A stretch of DNA of 64,000 nucleotides. It comes from Sanderia malayensis. Its lineage: Eukaryota > Cnidaria > Scyphozoa > Semaeostomeae > Pelagiidae. Made by a program: the position numbers and the translations under genes. Under the pieces are notes generated by a model, which did no database searches, was not told the origin of the DNA, and worked only from the letters and a program-made list of their open reading frames with translations. Of this stretch, positions 45,336 to 56,654 are shown one piece after another (positions within the stretch are counted from its first letter, which is position 1; each line of letters begins with the position of its first letter). The DNA lies in the NCBI GenBank assembly GCA_013076295.1, contig RQOL01000828.1:1984001-2048000 (forward strand), in the 5' to 3' direction.

Positions 45336-47045
45336 TACAAGTGAAACAACTGAACTTCTGACCACCAAAAACGACAATTTAACCATTTTATCCAAGTTTA
45401 CCTGTCAACTTTAGCACGGGGGCTCCGACAAATTTGCAACAATGTGTCTTTGCCACGTGAAATTCTTTTGTTACCTCTGGGTTTGGTTTATGAAGGAGTT
45501 ACGCGGCTTTATTTTTCATCTAACTTACATACATGCTCCTATTTAATTGATAGCACTTTCTCGTTATCACAGCTCAGAGTTTTAGCAAACTAGCAAGAAG
45601 CATCAACTGAAATGAAGCTCGTACATGAGAGAACCTGGTATCTGGCCATTTATTTTTCCTTTAATCAGACAGCTCATATCTCACCCCTGCACCAAGGGAC
45701 GAGACTCTTTCGAATAATATTTGCAGATCTAACTCCAAATGACTGATATAAGTGGCGAAGATGGATCCAGTTTGAATAGCTGTTTGTTACTTTGCTTCGC
45801 CAGACACCTGAATCGGAGATTAGCTACAAAATGTTTTCAGTAAACTAACTATGTTTCACTGAGCAAGTCAGGTACTATATGCTGTAAATTTGCCGAATCT
45901 TTTTCTGCTTTACTCAACATTTTATAACAAAGTTTCCTGTCATAACAGTTCCTGAATTTTTATTATCAATTTTCCAATTTCAGTACTGAAACTTTTAAAC
46001 ATACTTAGAACATACTCTTCGAGGGAGGTAGAATGCTACGACATGAATAACATTGTTAACACCAACTGTTGATAGATACTATATGATAGTGTTTTAATAA
46101 TAGCATGCTTGTTTGTCTTTCAATTTTAAGTATCTGGTTTTATCAACTTTTCTATTCTTCAAAAATCACTGGCCTTTCTTAACTTTGTTCAGAGCCGAGC
46201 ATCAGCCACTTTCTTATCTGTAAAAAGTCGGAGAACACTATGGCAATATGTGACGTTATGCTATTAAAACACTATCATATAGTATCTATCAACAGTTGGT
46301 GTTAACAATGTTATTCATGTCGTAGCATTCTACCTCCCTCAAAGAGTATGTTCTAAGTATGTTTAAAAGTTTCAGTACTGAAATTGGAAAATTGATAATA
46401 AAAATTCAGGAACTGTTATGACAGGAAACTTTGTTATAAAATGTTGAGTAAAGCAGAAAAAGATTCGGCAAATTTACAGCAAACAGTACCTGACTTGCTC
46501 AGTGAAACATAGTTAGTTTACTGAAAACATTTTGTAGCTAATCTTCGATTCAGGTGTCTGGCGAAGCAAAGTCACAAACAGCTATTCAAACTGGATCCAT
46601 CATCGCCACTTATACCAGTCATTTGGAGTTGGATCTGCAAATATTATTCAAAAGAGTCTCGTCCCTTGGTGCAGGGGTGAGATATCAGCTGTCTGAGTAA
46701 AGAAAAATTAAATGGCCAGATACCAGCTTCACTCATGTACGAGCTTCATTTCAGTTGATACTTCTTGCTAGTTTGCTGAAACTCTGAGCTGTGATAACGA
46801 GAAAGTGCTATCAATTATATAGGGGCATGTATGTAAGTTAGATAAAAAATAAAGCCGCGTAACTCGATCATAAACCAAACCCAGAGGTAACAAAAGACCT
46901 TCTCAAAAGTCTCTCTGGACACAGACACATTGTTGCAATTTGTGGGTAAACTTGCTAAAGTTGACAGGTAAACTTGAATAAAATGGTTAAATTGTTGTTT
47001 GTAGTGGTCAGAAGTTCAGTTGTTTCACTTGCATGCAACACTTAG
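45336..47045. repeat. Large inverted repeat upstream of gene B
   Basis: The left arm, about 45336-46112, is the upstream and leader sequence of gene B. The right arm, about 46257-47045, is its reverse complement with small differences (for example CAGTTGTTTCACTTG at its far end). The spacer is about 145 bp. Homology runs from just before the ATG through the possible leader intron and the promoter. No MACPF coding sequence follows the right arm. The same structure is found upstream of gene D. Confidence 0.9.
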
Positions 47046-47322
47046 TTAGGGCCTATATCTACACGAGATATGATAAGTCGCGATTTGCGAGTTGTCAGTT
47101 GCAAGTTGTCTATATCATATAAAAAGTTTCTATATATTATATATAATTAAAAACATATATAATTAAAGATATTAAAGACATAGATAATTAAAGATATTCT
47201 CTTTCCAGCCCCTGGGAAGTTCAAATAGCTCAACAATTGCTATTTGAACTTCCTTTGCATGTGATTAGATATAAGGGCTATGTTTAGCGCCCCCTAAGGA
47301 AACTGGGAAGATGGTCGTTTAA
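47046..47322. other. Non-coding spacer, conserved in both units
   Basis: AT-rich sequence shared with 58656-58950. It includes a 15-bp stem-loop at about 47216-47262 (GGAAGTTCAAATAGC...GCTATTTGAACTTCC). No coding content. Confidence 0.6.
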
Positions 47323-48337
47323 AGGAGACCTGCAAAGGTTTGACAAGTTGAGCTTTATTAACTAAGTTTGACCCGCTGAATTCAGTGGTGGTATTCATTT
47401 CTGCAGATTCGACGTGTTTTTCTAGATATCGGCTCCCAAACTTTCGGGCGGCAGCCATTTTGTTTCAAGGACGAAAACGAGTTAGTTCATCTCTGACGTA
47501 ACAACGTCTGAGATGAACTATCATCTCAGGTGTGGCGAATGGAATGAGTCAGTTCAGTATCAGTTATACTCTGATTTCATTTTGTTCACGCTTATTTTCA
47601 GATTTTACCCGAACTGTTATGATCAAATAGGATGTCAACGAACTTTATTTATATAGTTTTTCTTGCCAAAGTAGGAGTAGGAAGAAAAATATTTTTTGGG
47701 GAAACAACATACGGAAAGACACCCACATGTTGATGGCATTCTGTTAGCCGTGCCTAGTTTTTTGACGCAGGTAACACTTCATCGGGAGCAATGATGAAAA
47801 TGTTGCATGCGTTGCATGTTGAAAACATTATGATGGTTGGCTGTGCTGCTTATAATTCCAATTCTATCAATGTTGATGTCTGGTTCGCCTTCCTCGCTTG
47901 AATCAGAATCACTTCCGTTGGGCCTACTTTACTTCGTTTTCTCGTGGCATTGGCTCGAATTGATAAGGCTCGCCTATCCATTCTGAAGTATCAACACTTC
48001 CATAATCAAAATCGTCTTGGTTTGTTGCCATATTACAACACAGAACTTCCCAAAAGTAAATTTACAAAATGTTGTTATTCGTTTGGTACAGTATAACTGA
48101 TACTGAACTGACTCATTCCATTCGCCACACCTGAGATGATAGTTCATCTCAGACGTTGTTACGTCAGAGATGAACTAACTCGTTTTCGTCCTTGAAATAA
48201 AATGGCTGCCGCCCGAAAGTTTGGGAGCCGATATCTAGAAAAATACGTCGAATCTGCAGAAATGAATACCACCACTGAATTCAGCGGGTCAAACTTAGTT
48301 AATAAAGCTCAACTTGCCAAACCTTTGCAGGTCTCCT
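47323..48337. mobile_element. 1-kb TTAA-type non-autonomous element
   Basis: Flanked by TTAA at 47319-47322 and 48338-48341. Terminal inverted repeats of about 245 bp begin AGGAGACCTGCAAAGG and end in its complement. The corresponding site in unit 2 (near 58952) is uninterrupted and has a single TTAA, so this is a clean insertion or a precise excision there. TTAA targets with precise excision are typical of piggyBac-type transposition. No transposase is encoded. The core holds a short minus-strand reading frame (47924-48031) ending in the motif PYQFEP. Confidence 0.9.
47924..48031 (-). pseudogene. 35-codon captured-exon-like fragment inside the element
   Basis: A minus-strand ATG frame with SVDTSEWIGEPYQFEPMP, stopped by TAG; an acidic Ser/Asp/Glu stretch (SDSDSSEEGEPD) continues in another frame. 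PYxFEP followed by acidic residues is a pattern I associate with N-termini of P2X7-intracellular-domain-like proteins common in cnidarian and fish repeats. It is probably a captured, broken gene fragment; the identification is weak. Confidence 0.3.
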
Positions 48338-48344
48338 TTAATGA

Positions 48345-48640
48345 TCTTGGACTCCGTATAAGCCAACTGAAAGTGGGAATATTTCTTTTTATTCTTCGAA
48401 ATGTCTGCAGAAAGAACAGTGACAACCCTCAAATCATCTGTAAAGGCGGAAAAATTTGCTGGAACGACAAGCTTAACTTCGTATTTTCTCGGTCCAGCAA
48501 GCACAGCTGAAACAAAGTTTTCTTCTTTGTTTTTCATGAAACAATCTATAAGATGAGAGAGCTCAATAGGAATATGACCAAACAGGGTTTCCCAAAAGAA
48601 CTGGAACAAACTGGAAATAAATTTTTCCTTACATGGTATG
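48345..48640 (-). pseudogene. Conserved ORF fragment, copy 1 (unrecognised)
   Basis: A minus-strand open block containing HIPIELSHLIDCFMKNKEE, SAVLAGPRKYEVKLVVPANF and LRVVTVLSADIS. It reads like a fragment of a repeat-associated coding sequence, but I do not recognise the family. A second copy is at 58945-59190 with an internal deletion. No good start or splice context is visible, so it is probably a relic. Confidence 0.4.
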
Positions 48641-49309
48641 AGCAAATTTTAACAAGCGCCCCTGCTGAATTAACCGCCCCTGCCGAAATAGCGCCCCCTT
48701 TAAAATGTTATTTTTTAAATAAGCACCAGGCCCTAATTTCGTCATTTACGGTATTTTTGGGAATTATCTCAATTAGCGCCCCAGGTTCCTTTGCTCAGAA
48801 CTGTAGATGGCCCTCTTTAACCCGAGCAACACCCCGCAGTATTGAGCACCTCGAAGGCACTTATCGTTTCAAATTTGTAACTATGATTAGTTAAATATTT
48901 AGTGCAACGGGCTTTCCTTAAATTGACGCTAACGCAGGTGGCTTTTTATTTTCTATCAAATTTCCCGCCAACGAGGACTCCAAAGCAGGCCGGCATTGAT
49001 TATGTTTACAAGGGGGTTGTGTCATGAAATTGTGAGAAATAATGAAATCGAGGCAACGTATTTTTAACCGGTTTTTGAAAAAACAATCTCTTAAATGGCT
49101 GTGGTGAGCGAAATTCGATTGAAACACAGGGACGCAATGTAGTGAGTCTTTTGTACTCGCCACGACAGTTTAAGTAAGAAATGGCAGCAGAAGAAAAAAG
49201 CAACAAACAAATAAATAAGAAGATCTATCATTTCCATCATTTATTATGATCTGTTATTAGCTATAATACAGATTTTGCAATGTGATTTACTTCTTACATT
49301 CTGCAATTA
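48641..49309. repeat. Repeat-like GCGCCCC region and unit junction
   Basis: GCGCCCCTGCTGAATTAACC and TTAAATAAGC blocks near 48655-48780 resemble a dispersed repeat with partial inverted structure. The same block is at 59225-59340. The boundary between duplication units 1 and 2 lies near 49190. The rest is the 3' flank of gene C. Confidence 0.5.
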
Positions 49310-51877
49310 TTACTGCATATGGTTGCGGACTATTTTGACAAACTTCTTCTTCTTTGAATTCCACTCAGTTTTTCTTGTCTTTTCGACACAACTGTAAGTG
49401 CCAGAGTAATACCATTTTCCGCACGGAAATTCATATTCGCGATCTTTCTTCACATCTCTGACTTTCAATTTTTGGAGGTGCCAACCGGGTTGGCTTCCTG
49501 AACTATCCTTGTAGATGATGACTTTATGAAGAGAATCTAAGTTGGAAAAATCGAGTAAATTAAATAGTGAACAATTAAAATCCATCGTTTCTTTGATACC
49601 CGTAAGACAATACAGGAAAAAAGAGAAGTTTTGGGGGCATTGTTGTAATTTGCATCAATATCAAAGTACATTACCACTTTATGAAGCAAATGGGGGCATC
49701 AGTAGCATTGTGGAAGCCCTTTTACGAGGGGACAAGAGCTATTTTCCAACTATGAGGATTTTCCCGACAAACAAAAGGCAACGAAATTTTTGATACTTTT
49801 CTTTTTATCATGGTATCATAACAGTCAATGGAGCATGTTGAGATATGCCCAAAAAAAGAAAATGAAGTAGTGAAATCACTAAATTACAAAACTGAAGGTC
49901 TTTATGACACAATATGACAGAAAATTGAAAACGATCGATGAAAAACACTTGATCACCTAATTTTTGGCCTTTTCCGACAAATAGGAGAAAATGCGAATTT
50001 TTCAACAATATTTTCACAGGGCTTCGGCCCTCTTCACCCTCCCCCCCCCCCCCCGGCCACGACGCAACCGGGCGGGCAAGATTAAGCTGGAGAATTGATT
50101 AAATTAACTTACCCAATCTCTTTGTTGTTGTTATTTCAAATTGATCTGTTGAACCGCGTTCGAAGTTGTTTTTCTCATCGTCTAACACGATTTTTTTTGT
50201 CTGACGATTATTGATATCAACGAGAGAAGCATAGATATTTGCATCTGTACCAGAATAATAGTAGTTGCTCGTGAAAACTCTAATTTGATATTTTCTTTCT
50301 GTGTAAAGAAATGATTTAACATTATTTTCCTACTAAATCCCCATTTTTCACGAGAAGAATATGGAGCAAGATATTTTTGCAAGTCAGTGTTCCTGAATCG
50401 CAAATTTGCAAACTTCAAGCATTCTTGTGCAAGAACCTAAGTTGCTGGAAAGGTTTTTGACATTCATGGTTTTTAGATACTACTACAAAGCATCACAGAT
50501 GTAGAACGAAATTTACACTGGAGAAGAGTTTTTGAGATATGTCCACTCCACTGTCAACTGTAAACTTATGGCAAATAGGTTTATGAAATACTTACCTGGG
50601 TTGATGCATACGTATCCATTTGGCTGGGATTGGTCATTCTGGCATTCTTGATCCAACTCACATTCGTCGTTTATTCCACAGCCTTTAAGCTTGATGTCTT
50701 TGACGTCGCAAGTCATGATACCCATTTTATTCTTGTTATCCTTACAGTATGCGAGGTATCTTGGTCCCATCCATTCGACAATACCCGTGAAGTTGATAGC
50801 TCGTCCTTTTTTGTCTTTTATGGAGCCCATGAAAGCTTCCCTGAACAAATTCAATATCGGGTCTAATTTCATCCTGATAGGCAGAGGAGTCTTCATATTC
50901 TGATTCGACCAGTCAACGAGGTTGTTAGCTGGTTTTGAACCGTAAGTTGTGATGATACGGCGGCTGTATTCATTGAACACCTGACTACTTTTAGACTTGA
51001 ACACTTTCTTGCATTGCGAGCTGCTATCTTTAATTAAGCCAAAGAGCAAATTCAGGTTTTTCTTGCTGCAATCTTTCAACTCATCTGTGTTTAATTTGCT
51101 TGACTCTTCTCTGGTAAGCCTCTCTGTCACTGATATGCGAGACCCCATAACGACACTTTTGAAGTAGTGGGTACCAAAATCCTTTATCAAACTGTCAAAA
51201 GCTCTATCTTTGACACCATCATCGCGAGACTTTGTGGCATCTTGTAATGTGTTGATCATGTTGATGAATCCAGGGTTGAATGGTGGTGGGACTTGCGATG
51301 AAATCGTCACTGTGTACGCAGTACAGGTGGCACTGGAAGATGCGAGTATGCCTGTCCGCTTTGAAAAGAACTGTTCATTTTTCTTAACCTGGTTGTTTGC
51401 CTGGAAGGCGCCAGATACCAGTGGTGGTACTGTTGTCTCCACACCAACTTCGGCTCCTTTAACTGGAATGCTCACGGATACATCGTACTCAAGATTGGAG
51501 GCCATTTCATTTCCCACAGATGATGTCTTCACCATTGTCTCTTGATATTGTTTGGCATTGGTGATGATTTCATGTTGTTCTTGAAGATCGCAGTTTTCTC
51601 CCGACCCTACTTGCACCCCATCTTCAAGTAGATACCTATCCTGCTCATTCTTTTTTGTTGGCACAAAGATCTGTTGGAGGCCAAATGATCCAGGATCGAC
51701 GTTGTTGTCGCCCGACACTGGATTGCCTTTCAAGATGTTGTAGCCATACATTGCTGCGAATATGTTTGGTTTTGGCTCAAAGTTTGGATCACATTCCGGC
51801 CCTTTGCATTCCACTGCACCATCAGCCGGAAGACCATGAACACAAACTGCAATGACAAAAAGCCAGCAACCCCACAT
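49310..51877 (-). CDS. MACPF-EGF-PLAT secreted protein, gene C
   Basis: Exons 50596-51877, 50113-50298 and 49310-49536 join in phase to 564 aa. It is the duplicate of gene A: signal peptide MWGCWLFVIAVCVHGLPADG, MACPF signature FGTHYFKSVVMGSRISVTE, EGF-like CGINDECELDQECQ and PLAT (IIYKDSSGSQPGWHLQKLKV; EYEFPCGKW). Differences from A are scattered substitutions, for example CELDQECQ versus CEIDQECK in the EGF-like part. All splice sites are conserved and the frame is intact, so it is likely functional. Intron 2 (49537-50112) carries a long poly-C run. Expected to be secreted and to act on membranes. Confidence 0.88.
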
Positions 51878-54302
51878 CGTGTTGTGTTAAACGTTGCTTG
51901 AAAATTGATGCTGTACTCTGAATGTTAATGTGGTAATTTATCTACTCTGGCACAGCTTACCTGCAGATATTGACCAGGGGGTCGTCACATGAAATACATC
52001 GCAAACATGCTCTTCACGGTCTGAAAACAACCTCTGATCACACACATGATATGAAGTAACTTTTTTACCCCCAGGCTTCAGCGATCATCAACAACTTCCA
52101 CAAGTTATGTTTCATCTCAATTTGCGCACATTTTCTATTTTATAACCAATTCTTGCAGTCACTACGCAGTTGTTGGGAAAGACGTCATGTGGGAACGAGT
52201 TCATACATGTAGCGAGGCTAATCTCTTACCAAAGTTTGCCATACACTACCCAGCCCCCGCCCCGGTGCAGCAGACGATGCAAAATTTTTGTATGTTAATC
52301 TAACTGTAAATAACAGGTATATGCCAAAGTTCATTCTGACTTTGAATAGCTATTTATTACTTTGCTTAATCTAGCACCTGAAGCAAGGGTCAATGACAAA
52401 AATACTATGCAATTTAACTATTTTAACAAATATGTCATGTTTTTCTTAACCACAACCTGAATGTTAGCACAATGCTAAGTCTTCGTATTTAAAATAATCA
52501 TCACTGCCGTCTTCAAAATAAAATCAAAACTTCCCCACTTGCCTGTTATACCAGGTGACACGGTGTCTTAAGCTTGACACAAAGTAGTACTACGGCTTCT
52601 TAATTTTTTAGGTGTCTGTTTCTTACACAGGGTCTCTCATAAAAAATGTATGCATTGTTGTAGAATTAAGACCTGTTGCTTTGAAATAATTGAATTTGGG
52701 ACATTTTATGAAATCTTTGTGTTTATTGTGCTAGACTCATGTTTTGATTCGAAATTTATCACATTGGACTTCTTTTTCTAATTTATCCGGCTACCCCAAA
52801 GCAAAAAGGTTGATCATCAAACTAAGGAAAGCTTTAATTCATTTTGTTTTGTTTTCCATCATAAAGCTGCGCAAAAAATGCAGTGTTGTGTCGTAGGTTA
52901 AGCATGCATAAAAAGGTCTCGAGTACGAAATAACTGCCTTTAATAGTAACACCAAGATAATACATATAAAGATAACTATAATAAATAAATTCATTCGTTG
53001 ATCAGAGTTGGCTGCGGCCAACGTTGACTGATGGTTTTCGTAATCGTACTGTTCCAAATTGAACGCATGGGCTCAGAAGTCTGGCCAAGGGAACTGGGAT
53101 CCCGACCCCCCCCCCCTCCCAGGAAGCAAACAATTCTAAACATGCAGATACATAGCCTTACTTGGCAGCGAAGCTCCCTGATTGTGAGAACATTACTGGA
53201 ATGGAAAAAGAAATCCACCAATAATTGTTTGATTAAATAACGTTAAGCATTCCACATATTTGCTTTACCTGCAATTGCCTTTGACACTGAGACTTCAATC
53301 ATAAACAAAGTAAATGGGCGATTTTCATTTATTGCCCTTGGCATGTTGTATTAGCTATCTCGAACTGGTAACATGCACTGATTAAGCCAAAAGGCATTTT
53401 TATTGAAGGGTCAATGCTATAATGGGCACTTGAAATACACAATTTTCAACTTTCAAAAGCGAACTAAAAAGTCCCATATCTGTCCAATCATTAAGCTGAC
53501 AGCGTTTAAGTTTTAATATATTTTTAAGATACTTAAACACGTGTGTAAGAACTTGATATGAAATTCAAACAGAATGGTATGGCATGCAGGGACTTTGAAC
53601 TAATTTCCTAATATGTTTAAATATCCTTCGTGCAGTTTGATGTGGAGGGTGGAGGAAAGGTATCAATTTATTTGAGACGTTCTTTCTTTGAATGTCAACT
53701 AACTATTAAGGCACATTATTTAATTTCAATTGTACTTAAGTAGCATTATTCCTCTGTTGTCTTGCTTAATCAGATGCATGGCCTATTTTAACGTACTCAG
53801 GTTGCTTACTCCGACGCAGCATTCAGATAACAATAGTTGATATGAATTCCAAACAGAGATCCCAAATTTTAACATAACTCATCAAAACCAGATTTCTTTG
53901 TTACACACATGTTAATTTTCGTGTATTTATTTCATTGAATGAAATATGAGTATAAGTACATTATAAATGTTCATTGTCAGTTTTTCAGATGCATGTGTAG
54001 CCATCAATAACATATTATTTTAAATCAAAGATCCTCCAGAATAAATTCTTCTCATAGTCCACCGAGCAGGATCTCGTCCTTCGTTGTTTGGTGTGTGTCA
54101 TTTTTCTTCATCGTTCATATATTATGACCTCACTATCGTTTTCTGCTTAATTTCCCAGTGTTAATGCCGCACCACCAGTCAAAATTAACAGCGAAAGGGG
54201 GGAGTCAACAAAAAATAGACAAAAATTTATTTCCATAATTTGCTATTATCTGTAATAATGCAGATTTTACATGGAATGGATTATGGAAAAAAATGACAAC
54301 TC
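51878..54302. other. Upstream region of gene C / 3' flank of gene D
   Basis: Duplicate of 40546-42978, with a poly-C run near 53106 and small indels. Non-coding as far as I can see. Confidence 0.6.
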
Positions 54303-56638
54303 TTAATAGTTGCGGACTACTTTGGTAAACTTTTTCTTCTTTGAATTCCATTCAGTTTTTCTTGTTTTCTCGACGCAAGTGTAAACGCCGAGGTACATCC
54401 ATTTCCCGCAGGGAAATTCATATTCGCGGTCTTTGTTCACATCTCTGACTTTTATTTTTTCCGGAAACCAACCGGGATCCTTTCCCTCACTATCCTTGTA
54501 AATCATAATTTTAAGAAGGACGTCTAAAAAAGATTTTTGTTGATAAAGGTATACCTACGCAAAATGACATGAAGTTCAGGTGGGAAAGAAAGGACTTAAG
54601 CTAGAAAAGGTCTCTCAGAAGGCTATTTACAACTTGGAGAATATGGAGGTACAGGCCGTTGCTTTTATCAATATCTAAAGCCTGGTTTCCATATAGTCGT
54701 TGAGGGTCTTTCAGGGTCGTTCAAAGGATTAAAATCAGCTTTTGACAATGTCTCTGTTTGATCTTTAATCCGCGACCCTGACTCAGCGATCCTCAATGAC
54801 TATATGGAAACCAGGCTTAACAGTTATGGCACGATATGGGACGATGGAAGACGGGTTAAATGAGAGAAATCATCAAATAAGAACTTACCCAATCTCTTTG
54901 TTGTTATAAGCTCGTATTGATCCGTCCTACCAGCGTCTAAATGGCCTTTTCTCTCGTTTAATTTGATGAGTTTTGACTCACGGTTATTTATATCAACGAT
55001 GCATACGAGAACATTCGCATCCGTACCAGCATGCTCATCATCGCCCGTGTATACCCTCATTTGGTATTTTCTTTCTGAAAAATATGGTGATTCAACATAT
55101 TCAACACGATAAGAGACTAATATTTACTAAACACAGTGCTTTTCAAATCTGCCAGTCAAAATAATGGAAACGTAAAGTCACAAGGCCGTGATTTGAGTCA
55201 AGGAATGTATAGGTTTTTTGGGGCTCGTGTGTTTTGCATAAAATCATACTATAATTGTAATTTCACAAGGAATTTCCCAAGGACTTTAAAAAAGAGTTCA
55301 CTGTACATCGTCCTTGAGATGCAAAGTAGTGTGTTATATTATACTCAAGCACCTACTTGGGTTGATGCATACGTATCCATGTGGCTGGGATTTGTCATTC
55401 TTGCATTCTTGATCTATCTCGCATTCATCGTTTATTCCGCAGCCCTTGAGTTTGGTGTCCTGAACGTTGCAATACTTTATGCCTAGTTCATCCTTGTTAT
55501 CCTCACAGTATGAGAGATATTTTGGACCCATCCATTCAACCATTGATTTGAAGTCGATGTCTCGTTGCTTGCTGTCCTTTATGGAACCCATGAAGGCTTC
55601 CCTGAACAGGTTCAATATTGGTTCCAATTGCATCTTGATTGGTAGAGGAGCCTCCATATCTTGATTCGACCATTCAACGAGGCTGTCAGCCGGCTTTGAA
55701 CCGTAAGTTGTGATGATTCGGCGGCGGTATTCATTGTAAACTTGAGAGCTATCAGACTTGAACACTTTCTTGCATTGCGAGCTGCTATCTTTAATCAAGC
55801 CAAAGAGCAAATTCAGGTTTTTCTTGCTACATTCTTTCAACTCATCTGTGTTTAACTTGCTTGACTCTTCTCTGGTAAACCTCTCTGTCACTGTTATGCG
55901 AGATCCCATGACGATACTTTTGAAGTAGTGGGTACCATAATTTTTTATCAACTTGTCAAAAGCTCTATCTTTCACATTATCATCATCAGAATTTGTGGCA
56001 TCTTGCAATATGGTGATCATCTTTATGAATCCAGGATGAAATGGTGGTGGCACTAATGATGAAATTTTCACAGTGTACGAGGTACATGTAGCACTGGAAG
56101 ATGCGACAATACCTGTTCGCTTTGAGAAGAATTGATCGTTCTTTTTAACCTGGTTATTTGCCTGGAAGGCTGCAGATACCAGTGGTGGTACTGTAGTTCC
56201 CACGCCAACTTCAGCACCTGGCACTGGGATGCTGACGGATACATCGTACTCGAGATTGGATGCCATTTCATTTCCTACAGACGATGTCTTTACCATTGCT
56301 TCTTGATATTGTTTTGCGTTGGAGATGATTTCATGTTGTTCTTGAAGGTCACAGTTGACTGCATTGTGAACTATTACCCCATCTTCAAGGAGATATCTAT
56401 CCTGTTCGTTCTTTTTTGTCGGCACGAAGATGTAATCCAGACCATATGTTCCAGGGTCGACACTGCTATCGCCAGATACTGGATTGCCTTTCAAGATGTT
56501 GTAGCCATACATTGCGGCGAATATATTTGGCATTGGTTCATAGTTTGGATTGCAATCATCTCCTTTGCATTCCACCGCACCATCAGCCGGAAGACCATGA
56601 ACACAAACTGCAATGACAAAAAACCAACAGCCCCACAT
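54303..56638 (-). CDS. MACPF-EGF-PLAT secreted protein, gene D
   Basis: Exons 55357-56638, 54889-55074 and 54303-54523 join in phase to 562 aa. It is the duplicate of gene B over almost its whole length (DYIFVPTKK, IVHNAVNCD, SIPVPGAEVGVGTTVP; PLAT with AGTDANVL and KDPGWFPEKIKV). The signal-peptide end and first mature residues (VHGLPADGAVECKG) match gene C instead of B, a likely conversion tract. In MACPF, KLNTDELKECSKK also matches A/C rather than B (KLTTDQLKECSKK). The frame and splice sites are intact, with the same GTAGGT donor as B. A CATATAG hairpin element lies in intron 2. Confidence 0.88.
54676..54820. mobile_element. Hairpin MITE (CATATAG family), copy 3
   Basis: Paralogous copy of 43352-43496 at the same position in intron 2 of gene D, 145 bp with the same inverted ends. 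Several substitutions in the inner stem. Confidence 0.85.
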
Positions 56639-56654
56639 CGTGTAGTGTTAAGCG

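Noticed and set aside
44808..45344. 178-codon plus-strand frame, repeated at 56132-56668
   Set aside because: It is antisense to the MACPF exon. It is conserved only because the sense strand is conserved, and it has no protein-like features.
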